Origin: Bacteroidetes bacterium HGW-Bacteroidetes-6
GTDB lineage: Bacteria > Bacteroidota > Bacteroidia > Bacteroidales > DTU049
Direction: 5' to 3'
NCBI GenBank assembly: GCA_002842495.1
Contig: PHDB01000006.1
Location: 1 to 64,000, forward strand
Length of the DNA stretch: 64,000 bases
Shown here: positions 38,699-48,841 of the stretch, in pieces
Layout: every line of letters begins with the position of its first letter
Numbering within the stretch: the first letter of the stretch is position 1
Notes under the pieces: generated by a model
What the model was told of the DNA's origin: nothing
The model's database searches: none
What the model saw: the letters and a program-made list of their open reading frames with translations, nothing else
Program-made: the position numbers and the translations under genes

Positions 38699-38730
38699 TT
38701 TGTCGGGAATTCAAAAAAAATGTAATTTTG
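38699..38730 (+). promoter_or_regulatory. Bacteroidota-type promoter
   Basis: TTTG 38699-38702, 20-nt spacer, TAATTTTG 38723-38730, ATG at 38736. Confidence 0.55.
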
Positions 38731-38735
38731 CAAAA

Positions 38736-39161
38736 ATGAACTCCATGCGCCTGCTTCTTATTTTCATTGCTGTGATGCTTTTTTCTCCACGCCTTAACGC
38801 ACAGGGAAAAGTAACCCTTTACGGCGATAAAGGTGTCGAAACATTGGTTGCCAGACATATTGCATTTAACGAATACGTAAAAGGCTTCCCGGGATACAGA
38901 ATTCAAATTTACTTCGATTCGGGTAACTATTCCAAAAACAGAGCTTTTGGCGAAAAAGCCAAGTTTATAGCACGCTATCCCGATGTAGCGGCCTACGTCA
39001 TTTTTCAGGAACCATACTACAAAGTGCGCGTTGGCAACTTCCGCAACAAACTCGAAGCCGAAGCTTTCAAGCAGCGTATCAAGGAACAATGGCCTGAAGC
39101 ATATATAATCAAAGACGACATCGACCTCCCGGGTGTTTATCCTCCGGAAGAAATTAAATAA
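38736..39161 (+). CDS. Secreted SPOR-domain-like protein
   Basis: MNSMRLLLIFIAVMLFSPRLNAQGKVTLYGDKGVETLVARHIAFNEYVKGFPGYRIQIYFDSG...YYKVRVGNFRNKLEAEAFKQRIKEQWPEAYIIKDDIDLP. Confidence 0.8.
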   Translation: MNSMRLLLIFIAVMLFSPRLNAQGKVTLYGDKGVETLVARHIAFNEYVKGFPGYRIQIYFDSGNYSKNRAFGEKAKFIARYPDVAAYVIFQEPYYKVRVGNFRNKLEAEAFKQRIKEQWPEAYIIKDDIDLPGVYPPEEIK

Positions 39162-39165
39162 AACC

Positions 39166-40422
39166 ATGTCCGACGAACTCCTGTCGATGAAACTCCCTGA
39201 TACCAGCGTCGACCTATATAATTATCTACTTCCAGAGGCAAACATTGCTCAGTTTCCAGCCGAAAACCGCGAAAATTCACGACTGCTGCTTGCCACATCG
39301 GAACCTTTCAACATCACACGATTCAGCGATATTGGGAAACACATTCCTGATAACTCGTTGCTTATTTTCAACGAAACCCGGGTTATCCCTGCCAGACTTG
39401 TGTTTCTGAAGCCCACTGGTGCTCGTATCGAAGTATTTCTCCTCCACCCGATTGCGCCTGCCGACTATCAGGAAGCATTGTCTGCTTATGGTTCGACTGA
39501 GTGGAAAGTGCTTATTGGCAATGCTGCCAAATGGAAAGGTGGCGACCTGAACATTGTGTTTTGTGTCGAGACTGGTTCCGAAATTATTTTCACCGCAACA
39601 CGAACCGGTCCAGAAACTGTTCGTTTCAGCTGGCATCACCATATTTCCTTTGGAAGTATTCTCGACCACTTGGCACAGGTTCCGCTGCCTCCTTATATTC
39701 ATCGTAGTAACAACGAAACCGATCGTGAGCGCTATCAAACGGTGTTTGCCCGCAACGAAGGTTCGGTAGCTGCACCTACTGCCGGGTTGCATTTTACCGA
39801 AAAGTTGTTGCACGAACTTACAGCCAGCGGTATACAACAGGTTGCACTCACTTTGCATGTGGGTCTGGGAACTTTCAGACCTGTTAAAGACAGCATTGCA
39901 AACCACACCATGCACAACGAGCCGTTCTATATATCGCACGAACAATTGAAAATGCTTGCCGGAAATGCTGCCCGCCCATGGACAGTGGTTGGGACCACCA
40001 GCCTGCGCGCACTCGAAAGTTTGTATACATATGGTTGCAAACTCCTGAACAAAACCGAAACAGAAAAGGTTGAATTTGAAATTGCGCAGTGGGACAAATG
40101 GAATAGTACAGAGTCGGAAGGCGTTAACCGGCAAAAGGTTTTTGAGACATTGCTTGCATTGTCCGAAAAACATGGCAGCACAGGACTGAGCGGAAACACA
40201 TCGCTTATAATTCTGAAAGGAAAACCTGTTCGCACAGCCGATTATTTGATAACCAATTTTCACCAACCCAAAAGCACCCTGCTGATGCTGGTTGATGCAT
40301 TCGCATCGGTAAATTGGACCGAAGCTTACCAATATGCGCTTTCACAAAACATGCGCTTTTTGAGTTATGGCGATGCGTGTTTGTTTCGAAATAAAAATTC
40401 AGTGGTTGCTTTTGAAGAGTAA
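39166..40422 (+). CDS. queA: S-adenosylmethionine:tRNA ribosyltransferase-isomerase
   Basis: FNETRVIPARLVFLKPTGARIEVFLLHP, SVAAPTAGLHFTEKLL, LHVGLGTFRPV, NFHQPKSTLLMLVDAF. Confidence 0.93.
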   Translation: MSDELLSMKLPDTSVDLYNYLLPEANIAQFPAENRENSRLLLATSEPFNITRFSDIGKHIPDNSLLIFNETRVIPARLVFLKPTGARIEVFLLHPIAPADYQEALSAYGSTEWKVLIGNAAKWKGGDLNIVFCVETGSEIIFTATRTGPETVRFSWHHHISFGSILDHLAQVPLPPYIHRSNNETDRERYQTVFARNEGSVAAPTAGLHFTEKLLHELTASGIQQVALTLHVGLGTFRPVKDSIANHTMHNEPFYISHEQLKMLAGNAARPWTVVGTTSLRALESLYTYGCKLLNKTETEKVEFEIAQWDKWNSTESEGVNRQKVFETLLALSEKHGSTGLSGNTSLIILKGKPVRTADYLITNFHQPKSTLLMLVDAFASVNWTEAYQYALSQNMRFLSYGDACLFRNKNSVVAFEE

Positions 40423-40573
40423 ACCATTCAAATATGTGCTAATTCAAGAATAACTTGCACTTTTTTTCCCCCCCTGCATCACGCAGAAATAAATCAAACC
40501 GAGAATCACACTTTTTCGACTTGTGGAAATCGAATCGTATTGCATCTTGACCTTGATTTTTAAACCAGAAACC

Positions 40574-41173
40574 ATGAAGAAACTTATCTCGATATTGTTT
40601 TTCGGAATATTATTTATTTCTGCATTTGGACAGAGTAGCGACAGCCTATTCGGAAAACTGATTGCAAAATGCGCCGATTTCAGTACGGGCACGGGCAACT
40701 ACAAGTGCGAGCCATATTTAGATTTAGCAAGCTATGTTCAATCGCTAGAACCGACACAAGCAATTTTTGTTCTTACCGAATGTGCAAAAACAGGAAAATT
40801 CGAAGATCAAATGATTGTATTAACGAAAATGCTCTTTGAAAGCAAGAACGATAGCCCTTTTAGAAGGCCAATGATTGGTGGTGCAATCTTTTTGGGTAAT
40901 ACAACTTACGATGATTGGACCAGCGAACCCATCGAAATTATTAACAATGTACCCTTCTTAATCACCAGAGGCTATTTTATTGGAGGCCTTCCCGAATCGT
41001 CGTTGCATTACTTGGAATATTGTATGGAAAATGGCGTATGGACTGCCGTTGTTTATAAAACAAAAACGGAAGATGAATTAAATGCAGCATTGAAAACCTT
41101 GTTGAATGGTTCTAAGTGGAAAAAAGAACTTTCGAAAGATGATGTTGATTTTTTCAAAAACCAAATTAACTGA
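40574..41173 (+). CDS. Secreted protein of unknown function
   Basis: MKKLISILFFGILFISAFGQSSDSLFGKLIAKCADF...; signal peptide. Confidence 0.65.
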   Translation: MKKLISILFFGILFISAFGQSSDSLFGKLIAKCADFSTGTGNYKCEPYLDLASYVQSLEPTQAIFVLTECAKTGKFEDQMIVLTKMLFESKNDSPFRRPMIGGAIFLGNTTYDDWTSEPIEIINNVPFLITRGYFIGGLPESSLHYLEYCMENGVWTAVVYKTKTEDELNAALKTLLNGSKWKKELSKDDVDFFKNQIN

Positions 41174-41205
41174 AACGCATTGTGAAAGTTCGTTAATTTG
41201 AAAAT

Positions 41206-42414
41206 TTAAACAATTTCACCCGTTCTTTGGGTAATGTTTTTCCAGATTATCTTTTCATCTTCGTCGAGAACCGACATGTTGGATACCACGAAATTGAAGT
41301 ACTTGTTTTTATTGTTATCACTTCCCTTTTTGAAATTGGCAAACCCTAAATACATGGCTGCACTCAGCGTTTGGTTGTTCACAAAACGAGAGTTGAATAT
41401 TTGCCCTAGCATTCCTATTCCGCGTTCAATTTCACCTTTTTCAATCAGTGCCGAGCCCCATGTTCCAATAAAGCTACTGTTTCGCTCGTTAAAGCGCCAC
41501 GCAAACTCAGCGCATCGGTAGGCTTCATCATAGTTTTTTACAATCAAAAAATACCATGCAAGATTATTATAGACGAATGCTTTGTTAGACAATTTGCTTT
41601 TATTATCAACTACTTCCTTCAGGTTTGCTAGAATTTCAAACGATTTTACCAAATCGCCGGTCTTTAAATACATAACACTTAGGTTGAGCTGTAAATAAAA
41701 TGATGTTGGAGAGAAGACTAAATGCTTCTCGAAAATTTCGATGGCTCTATTGTAGTTTTTCGAATCAATACATTCGTGCGCTTCCAAATTCTCAAGCATA
41801 TAGTTGTCGTCCTTGGAAATATTTCTGTTCAAGAAAACAATCTGGATTAACTTGAGGCTATCGTTAGGAGAGCTGATACCAAAGCTTTCCGTATTGAAAG
41901 GAATAGCAGAAACCAAAACCAAATATGCCATTGCCACCGCTATAGTTTCGGGAAAGCAAACTCCGTACTTGTTCGAAAGGAAATCGGAATTAAAACCCCA
42001 GATACCAACCACCAACAACAACAAAGCAGCATTTACAATTAGTCCCCCTGAAACTTTAACAATATTGCGTAGTTTTAAATAGGTTGTTTTGTTGAACCTA
42101 GAAATGGCCGAGCCGTTAAAAAACTTGGTGCGAATTATTGTTTTGATGCCCAACACATTGAACCTGGCAACTTCGTGCCCGCTTCCAAATGTCATCTGGT
42201 AAGGACTCCCGCCAACCAACCAAGCGAAAAAAAGATGTCCAAATTCGTGCATGATAATGCCGACTTTGATAAAAACAAAAATCAAAAGAACATTCAAAAT
42301 AGCATTCGAAAACAAAACTCCATCGCCCTTGAAAAAACTGAGTACAATTCCACCCAACAAAGCAACCCAATACAATACAGGAAATATCGAAAAGAGAATC
42401 CTAAAATTTTTCAT
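41206..42414 (-). CDS. Membrane M50-type (site-2-protease-like) zinc metalloprotease fused to TPR-like repeats
   Basis: 402 aa; VGIIMHEFGHLFFAWLVGG (HExxH in a hydrophobic segment), then LEAHECIDSKNYNRAIEIFEKHLVFSPTSFYLQLNLSVMYLKTGDLVKSFEILANLKEV. Confidence 0.8.
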   Translation of the reverse strand: MKNFRILFSIFPVLYWVALLGGIVLSFFKGDGVLFSNAILNVLLIFVFIKVGIIMHEFGHLFFAWLVGGSPYQMTFGSGHEVARFNVLGIKTIIRTKFFNGSAISRFNKTTYLKLRNIVKVSGGLIVNAALLLLVVGIWGFNSDFLSNKYGVCFPETIAVAMAYLVLVSAIPFNTESFGISSPNDSLKLIQIVFLNRNISKDDNYMLENLEAHECIDSKNYNRAIEIFEKHLVFSPTSFYLQLNLSVMYLKTGDLVKSFEILANLKEVVDNKSKLSNKAFVYNNLAWYFLIVKNYDEAYRCAEFAWRFNERNSSFIGTWGSALIEKGEIERGIGMLGQIFNSRFVNNQTLSAAMYLGFANFKKGSDNNKNKYFNFVVSNMSVLDEDEKIIWKNITQRTGEIV

Positions 42415-42649
42415 ACCAAGTACTGTTTACATCCCAAAAAGTGTTTAGTAGCCTAACGTCCGTGTCAGCAACCCAATCGGGGAATCAAAGATATAAATTA
42501 AAAAAACAGAGCATTCAATATTTATTAAAAAACGTTTGTAGTTTTGTAATGTGATGACTAATTTTTGAAATTGATATGAATCCGGTCTTGCATATTCGCT
42601 CGAAACGGGATAATATGTGGGATGGCTGAAATTGAAAAATGAAACCAAA

Positions 42650-43831
42650 ATGAAACAACAAACCATTTCGACACTTTTATTTTTAGTCTTTTTGGTTGCG
42701 GGAATAGACAGCATAAGAGCTCAAAACACTACAAACAACACCGAAGAGACTATTTTTGTTTTTGGAGGGGATATCAATCTGAAATTCGTTCAATATGTAG
42801 CCGATCTAACAAAAAAAGAAAGTCCCAAGATTTGTTATTTGCCAACTGCCAGTGCCGACAATCAGAACAACATTAAGTATTGGAAAAACATTTGTAACAC
42901 ACTGGAAATTGAGCCTATTGTTCTCAAAGTATGGGTGAGTTCTTCCGAAAAAAACCAATCGTTCGAAGAAATACTTCTCAGCTCGGATGCAATTGTTGTT
43001 GGTGGTGGCAACACCCTCAACATGCTTGCTATTTGGAAAGCCCAGGGAATAGACACCATTTTAAAGACTGCACTTAAAAAAGGGATAGTTTTAGCCGGAG
43101 GAAGCGCCGGCTCCATATGTTGGTTTCAGAACGGGATCAGCGACTCGCGTCCTACTCATTTAAGTATTGTTGAAGGGTTGGGCTTTTTACCGTATAGCAA
43201 TTGTCCACATTACTCACAAGAAGAGCGAAGAATTTTATTTTTCCAAATGATTAAAAAAAACAAAATGGCATCGGGATATGCAAGTGATGAATTGGCCGGA
43301 ATTCTTTTCAAAAACGGAAAAGCTGTTGAGTTTGTTAGCCAAAGCGATATACACAACTCCTATTTTGTAAGTGTTGAGAATGGGGAAATAAAATCGACCA
43401 AAATGGAATCCACTATACTATTGAGGAAGAATGCCCTTCTCGAAGGCACTTTTACAACATTGTTGATAAACAAAAAAATCAGCGACTTATTGAACTTAAA
43501 CGACAAAACAGAACCATTGAATGCATATGTATTCGAAATCAAAACTACACAATTAAACAAAGACAACATAAGCGAATCGGAAAGAAATAAAATATTAAAT
43601 ATTGACGTTGAGAAAGTGTTTGTTTATAAAAATAAAATTGCTGGAGTTGTAAACGATGCATACCTCAATTCGTTTGGATACGGAATGTGGTATTTCTACA
43701 ATTGCAATGGGACTTGGATAAGTATGGGCGAAGACATAGGTGGTGCAACTGTATTCGAAAGTGAAATTACCTTTCGCGAAAAAGCAGAAATACTCATTAA
43801 AAGCGCCGAAGAAAAATCAATCTGGCACTAA
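42650..43831 (+). CDS. Secreted S51-family (peptidase E/cyanophycinase-like) protein
   Basis: MKQQTISTLLFLVFLVAGIDSIRAQN..., FVFGGDINLKFVQYVADLTKKESPKICYLPTAS, VVGGGNTLNMLAIWKAQGIDTILKTALKKGIVLAGGSAGSICWF; start placed at 42650. Confidence 0.82.
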   Translation: MKQQTISTLLFLVFLVAGIDSIRAQNTTNNTEETIFVFGGDINLKFVQYVADLTKKESPKICYLPTASADNQNNIKYWKNICNTLEIEPIVLKVWVSSSEKNQSFEEILLSSDAIVVGGGNTLNMLAIWKAQGIDTILKTALKKGIVLAGGSAGSICWFQNGISDSRPTHLSIVEGLGFLPYSNCPHYSQEERRILFFQMIKKNKMASGYASDELAGILFKNGKAVEFVSQSDIHNSYFVSVENGEIKSTKMESTILLRKNALLEGTFTTLLINKKISDLLNLNDKTEPLNAYVFEIKTTQLNKDNISESERNKILNIDVEKVFVYKNKIAGVVNDAYLNSFGYGMWYFYNCNGTWISMGEDIGGATVFESEITFREKAEILIKSAEEKSIWH

Positions 43832-43937
43832 CGTTTTGAAATAGCTATAATCGAGAAAGTGCAAAATGTGTGACGTTGAAAAAGCTCAATCTTGCTTGTT
43901 TTTTCAAGACGACAAAAATGGGTTTCCCGAGAACCCT

Positions 43938-44918
43938 TTATTTAAAACCAAGGCCAACACTTAGACCATAGCCAATTCCCAATTTGCTGTTGCTATCCCA
44001 TGTTTCAAACTCGTAAAGGGGATTAATTACACTTTGATTGTAGCCATACTCATCATAAATTCCTCTATTGGATTTTAACGACCAGTAAACACTTGGGGCA
44101 AATGAAATCGACAGATTTTCGTTTACGTTGCTAACGAATCCAAATTTTAAATGTGTGATATATGTGTCGCGCGTATTCCTCGAAAAATTGCTGGGAAAAT
44201 ATGTATAACAAATAAGTTCGGGCTGAAAACTAAAATTAGGCCCAAGCGGACTGAGATGTCCAAAACCAAGTCCTCCAACCCACAAAAAATCGCTAAGAAA
44301 GTTTACACCTGCACTATAAATGTTATAAAACGACTTTCTACCAAGCTTATAACTCAATGCTATATTTTGATAATCGGATACCGAAACCGTCCATTCATGG
44401 AAACTTCCCTTTTTGACCCAATATATTAAACCTATTGAAACACCTTTTTCAACCGAGTCGGCAACGTTAACAAGCCCAATTTGCAATCCATGTTGAACGG
44501 TGGTTTGATTATAAATTCCGGCAATTTGAACTCCTTTCATTTCAGCTGCTTTGTTGTAAATGCCACTTAATTGAAAACCGGTCATGCTGTCCGAAAAGCA
44601 AAACAGCCCTCCCGTTTGCATTCCAACAACATTTTCTTTAGTGACATTTCCCAGGCCTGCAACCTGAAAACCAGTCATACTCGTTTCATTCACATTGAAG
44701 AGGCCTCCTATCTCGCAACCTTCAATTCCACCAGTATGGCCATTCAACGCGTTCAACGAAAAATAATAACAAAAATCGACACTGCTTCTCCCATTGATTC
44801 CAATAGGATACACAAAAGAAAATTGAGCGGGATAATTACTAATGATTGTATGCTGCCCAACAGAAACTTCGCTCATAAAGACAGAAACTACAATCAATAA
44901 AAGTAATTTTGCTTTCAT
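43938..44918 (-). CDS. Surface/outer-membrane protein with short LA_2272-like repeats
   Basis: 326 aa, signal peptide; repeated G.Q..GL.N-type units. Confidence 0.65.
   Translation of the reverse strand: MKAKLLLLIVVSVFMSEVSVGQHTIISNYPAQFSFVYPIGINGRSSVDFCYYFSLNALNGHTGGIEGCEIGGLFNVNETSMTGFQVAGLGNVTKENVVGMQTGGLFCFSDSMTGFQLSGIYNKAAEMKGVQIAGIYNQTTVQHGLQIGLVNVADSVEKGVSIGLIYWVKKGSFHEWTVSVSDYQNIALSYKLGRKSFYNIYSAGVNFLSDFLWVGGLGFGHLSPLGPNFSFQPELICYTYFPSNFSRNTRDTYITHLKFGFVSNVNENLSISFAPSVYWSLKSNRGIYDEYGYNQSVINPLYEFETWDSNSKLGIGYGLSVGLGFK
44415..44741 (-). repeat. About six degenerate 16-20 aa repeats
   Basis: EGCEIGGLFNVNETSM / TGFQVAGLGNVTKENV / VGMQTGGLFCFSDSM / TGFQLSGIYNKAAEM / KGVQIAGIYNQTTVQ / HGLQIGLVNVADSVE / KGVSIGLIYWV. 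Confidence 0.8.
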
Positions 44919-45196
44919 AATCCAGGAATTTATTCTCTAAAGTATACAATTTTTCCCAAAGGTTGCAAAAACATTGTCAAGTGCAGTTTTTTACGACAAA
45001 ACAGAAAAGACCTTGAAAGATAGAGCTTAAAAGGATTATTCTAAAGAACAAATCAATTTCAGAATTAATGCAAATAATAAATGGAAGGACACAGCTTCCC
45101 GACATTATTATTCAATTGGCCAAAAAGGAATTAAAGAATAGAAAAGAGACTAGCAAATCCGCTTAATCCCCTACCTTTGCATCAAATCTTTTTGCC

Positions 45197-47233
45197 ATGC
45201 AATTCAGTCATCAGTCGGGGGAATACGAAAAGCCTTTCATTTTTAACATAGAAACAGCCGAAGTTACCGAATACAATTGCAACAATTCCGGCTTCCGGCA
45301 ATACCATTCGCCGCTGTTGATTGCAGAAAACACCCAACTGCAGCTCCGAACTGCATCAGGCGAAAGAGTTGAACTCAATTTTGCACTTTCCGAAAACCAA
45401 CACACAAACAAAGCAGGAGCTATTTTCATGATTGGCGGAGCTGATAAATGCGCCGAAATTCACCAATCAATTACTGAAAAAGCCGGAGGTCCCGACAATA
45501 TGCGCGTGGCATTTATCCCGGCAGGCTCGGCCAATTCGTATGCAGCCGGAATGGACCGCAAAGTACGTTTCGAGAAAATGGCTGGACTGAATATTGATAT
45601 TTCGCTGGTGCCAACCATTGGCGATAAATACGATTTTTCGTCGATGCAAAACCAAAGCCGCTTCTGGATTGTTCCGGTGGCAATTCTCGACGACCCCGAA
45701 ACCTGCGCAAACCCTAAAAATGACCCCGACCATGTCATCAACGACGAAGGGACATATCCGCCCATCGACGAATCGAAGTGGAACCGCGGTGGTTTCAATG
45801 CTGAAGTAGCACAAAAACTGCTCGATGGCAACTACAATGTTTTCTTTTTTACAGGCGGCAACCAAACCCGCTACATAAGCGCCATGCTAAACAGCGACGG
45901 AAGCGACGGGCCAGTGTTGGCTGTTATTCGTTGGCTCAACAAACACCAAGGAGCAGTGATTGCTGGAACCAGTGCGGGTGGAGCTGGCTTGTCGAAACTG
46001 ATGATAAGTGGTGGCGGAAGCGCCGCAGCTTGGTTGCAGGGTCATGTTTTCGACACGCTCTCGTCGGAGATTGAAAATCCGGAAGAATTTCCAACTTCAG
46101 GCGACAACGACCACCGTCTCATAATGGGTCAGGGACTCGGTTTTCTGCCCGAAAACATGGTAAGCGACACCCATTTTTTCAACCGTGGCCGGCAAGGTCG
46201 GCTTCTGAAAGCGATGCAAGTACTTTCCGAAACTACCGGACAAAACACCATTGGCATTGGAGCAGGCGAAAACACCGCAGCTCTTGTTGAAGGAAACAAA
46301 ATTATGGCAGTCGGCGAGCAGGGTGTATTTGTTGCAATAACAAAACACAACAACAAATTCGAATTGTTTTCCATTGCTCCCGGCGATAAACTAAGTTTCG
46401 ACGTAACCGAACAGGAAATAAGTGTCGGTTGCAAACTTTCAGAACCAGAACCAACCAACGCAAATTTACCAGAAACATTAGTTCATACCGACATTTTCGG
46501 ACGCTTTGCAGTAGGCAACTTTATTGGAAAGCAGTTGAATTGTGCGGAAACAACCAATATTTTTGGGTTGAGCTATTCCGACAATCAGCTCGAAAGTTCC
46601 GACTTTTATCCTTACGAAAACGACCAGCCCGAAAACATCTTGCTGGTAACCTTCCAAAAAACAACAAGAACTGAATTCAGTAACAAAAAGTCAGAAATTC
46701 ATTTTTTTGGCAGTCGCGACCGCTATTTCCCGGAAATAATTGCCGAATCGAATGCTTTCGATTCCTTTTCGTATGTAGAAGCAATCATAGAAACTTGCCA
46801 AACAATCAATACACCCGCTTTTTCAGAAGCAGAAAGTGTTTTAATTAGCCACGGTCGCTACGATGCCGATGAGTTCGATCGATACAAAAAATCGTGTTTG
46901 GCGATGTTGCTTGTTCCATTCGAAAACAACATTCTGCTACACACATTCTTTCTCGATTTTGCTTTTGCCGACGAAAACGACAATGCCCGTTACAATTCAC
47001 CCCAAGGCGAAAAACGCAGCGATTATCTGATTCTGGAAACAGAACCTGCTGCCGGAGCTACAATTGAGATGAACAGCGAAATATCGATTGCCGACAGAAA
47101 CGGTTTGCTATCAATCGCAAAAAACAAAGTAAATGGATTGCTCACTTTAACAACAAAATCAGGCAAAAATCTTACTCAAAAAATCGATGAATCACTTCCG
47201 AATGCTATTTTAGTATTTGCCAACCAACGTTAA
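45197..47233 (+). CDS. Cyanophycinase-like protein with C-terminal extension
   Basis: 678 aa; AGAIFMIGGADKCAEIHQSITEKAGGPDNMRVAFIPAGSANSYAAGM, VFFFTGGNQTRYISAML, AVIAGTSAGGAGLSKLMISGG, MGQGLGFLPENMVSDTHFFNRGRQGRLLKAM. Confidence 0.85.
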   Translation: MQFSHQSGEYEKPFIFNIETAEVTEYNCNNSGFRQYHSPLLIAENTQLQLRTASGERVELNFALSENQHTNKAGAIFMIGGADKCAEIHQSITEKAGGPDNMRVAFIPAGSANSYAAGMDRKVRFEKMAGLNIDISLVPTIGDKYDFSSMQNQSRFWIVPVAILDDPETCANPKNDPDHVINDEGTYPPIDESKWNRGGFNAEVAQKLLDGNYNVFFFTGGNQTRYISAMLNSDGSDGPVLAVIRWLNKHQGAVIAGTSAGGAGLSKLMISGGGSAAAWLQGHVFDTLSSEIENPEEFPTSGDNDHRLIMGQGLGFLPENMVSDTHFFNRGRQGRLLKAMQVLSETTGQNTIGIGAGENTAALVEGNKIMAVGEQGVFVAITKHNNKFELFSIAPGDKLSFDVTEQEISVGCKLSEPEPTNANLPETLVHTDIFGRFAVGNFIGKQLNCAETTNIFGLSYSDNQLESSDFYPYENDQPENILLVTFQKTTRTEFSNKKSEIHFFGSRDRYFPEIIAESNAFDSFSYVEAIIETCQTINTPAFSEAESVLISHGRYDADEFDRYKKSCLAMLLVPFENNILLHTFFLDFAFADENDNARYNSPQGEKRSDYLILETEPAAGATIEMNSEISIADRNGLLSIAKNKVNGLLTLTTKSGKNLTQKIDESLPNAILVFANQR

Positions 47234-47386
47234 CCCAGGAAAGGCTTATCAACAACTCTGCAAACTTTCGAGGGTTGTTTGTAACCAGCCATTCAGGATA
47301 AAAACCAGTGAATTACAGGAGTTGATTTTTATTTTTCGTCGCTCTTTCTTCAGTTTTGATTATTTTTGTTCACTAAAACTCAACAC

Positions 47387-48838
47387 ATGGACTCCTCGAT
47401 GCTCAAATTGGAAAATCTCGACACATTATTTCCGAAAGAATTCACGCCGGAGCAAATGGCCAAAGCCAAGACCATTTTTTTGAAAAAGCTGGCCGAAACG
47501 GCTCACCGTCACTACGGAGGTAAAATACAAACTGTGCCCAAGGCTCCGGTCCCCGGCTTCAACTGGTTCAACGTTTGGTACACCCCAGGTGTATCGAAAG
47601 TATCGACCGACATACGCGATAACAACGACACATCGTTCGAACTTTCGAATCGCGGCAATTTAGTTGCAGTTGTTAGCGACAGCACCCGCGTGCTTGGCGA
47701 TGGAGACGTAACCCCTTCGGGCGGTTTGGGTGTGATGGAAGGCAAAGCATTTCTGATGAAATATTTGGGCGGTGTGGATGGAGTTGCTCTTTGCGTTGAC
47801 AGTCGCGGGAAAGACGGCAAAAACGACCCCGATAAAATTATTGAATTCGTAAAAATGGTTCAGCATAGCTTTGGAGCCATCAACCTCGAAGATATTAGCC
47901 AACCCAATTGCTTTAAAGTTCTCGACGTTTTGCGCGAAGAATGCGACATCCCTGTTTGGCACGACGACGCTCAGGGAACTGCCAGTGTGACGTTGGCTGG
48001 CGTTATCAACGCATTGAAACTCGCTGGGAAAAAAATGAGCGAAGCAAAATTTGTTCTTTTTGGTGCTGGAGCTTCGAACACGACCATTGCACGTCTTCTT
48101 ATTACCGACGGTGTTAACCCTGCAAACGTAATTATTTTTGACAGCAAAGGTTCGCTCAACAAAAACCGCAGCGACATTGAAGCCGACAAACGCTTCTACA
48201 GAAAATGGGAATTGTGCGAAACAACCAATCCTGCATGTCTCGAAACCATGAAAGAAGCCATGAAAGGAGCCGATGTTCTCATTTCGCTCTCAACTCCTGG
48301 ACCCGACACCATCAAACCTGAATGGATACGTGTTATGGCCGAAAAATCGATTGTTTTCACTTGCGCCAATCCTATTCCCGAAATTTACCCATATGCAGCC
48401 AAAGAAGCCGGAGCATTTATCGTGGCGACAGGTCGTGGCGATTTTCCCAATCAGGTTAACAATTCTATTGGTTTCCCTGGTATTTTGAAAGGTGCTTTGA
48501 TGGTTCGCGCCAAAAAAATTACAGACAACATGGCAATTGCTGCTGCTCATTCGCTTGCCGATTATGCCGAAAAACGCGGTATCGATCCCGAAAACATTGT
48601 GCCCACAATGGATGAAGCCAATGTTTTTCCATTCGAAGCAGCTGACGTTGCAATGCAGGCCATCAAAGACGGTGTTGCACGCCACATCATTACCCGCGAC
48701 GAAGCTTACGAATGGGCAAAGAAAGACATCAGCTATTCGCGCGATTTGGTGAAATCGATGTACGACAATGGTTTTATTGGTGCTCCTCCGGCAGAAATGA
48801 TTGAAGAAGCATTGCAATTTGCCATTAAGCAAGTTTAA
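47387..48838 (+). CDS. Malic enzyme
   Basis: FNVWYTPGVSKVSTDI, VSDSTRVLGDGDVTPSGGLGVMEGKAFLMKYLGGVDGVALCVDS, PVWHDDAQGTASVTLAGVINALKLAGK; start placed at 47387. Confidence 0.93.
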   Translation: MDSSMLKLENLDTLFPKEFTPEQMAKAKTIFLKKLAETAHRHYGGKIQTVPKAPVPGFNWFNVWYTPGVSKVSTDIRDNNDTSFELSNRGNLVAVVSDSTRVLGDGDVTPSGGLGVMEGKAFLMKYLGGVDGVALCVDSRGKDGKNDPDKIIEFVKMVQHSFGAINLEDISQPNCFKVLDVLREECDIPVWHDDAQGTASVTLAGVINALKLAGKKMSEAKFVLFGAGASNTTIARLLITDGVNPANVIIFDSKGSLNKNRSDIEADKRFYRKWELCETTNPACLETMKEAMKGADVLISLSTPGPDTIKPEWIRVMAEKSIVFTCANPIPEIYPYAAKEAGAFIVATGRGDFPNQVNNSIGFPGILKGALMVRAKKITDNMAIAAAHSLADYAEKRGIDPENIVPTMDEANVFPFEAADVAMQAIKDGVARHIITRDEAYEWAKKDISYSRDLVKSMYDNGFIGAPPAEMIEEALQFAIKQV

Positions 48839-48841
48839 TTT

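Noticed and set aside
39277-40332. 351-aa minus-strand ORF antisense to queA
   Set aside because: Cys-rich, low-complexity shadow of a confident housekeeping gene
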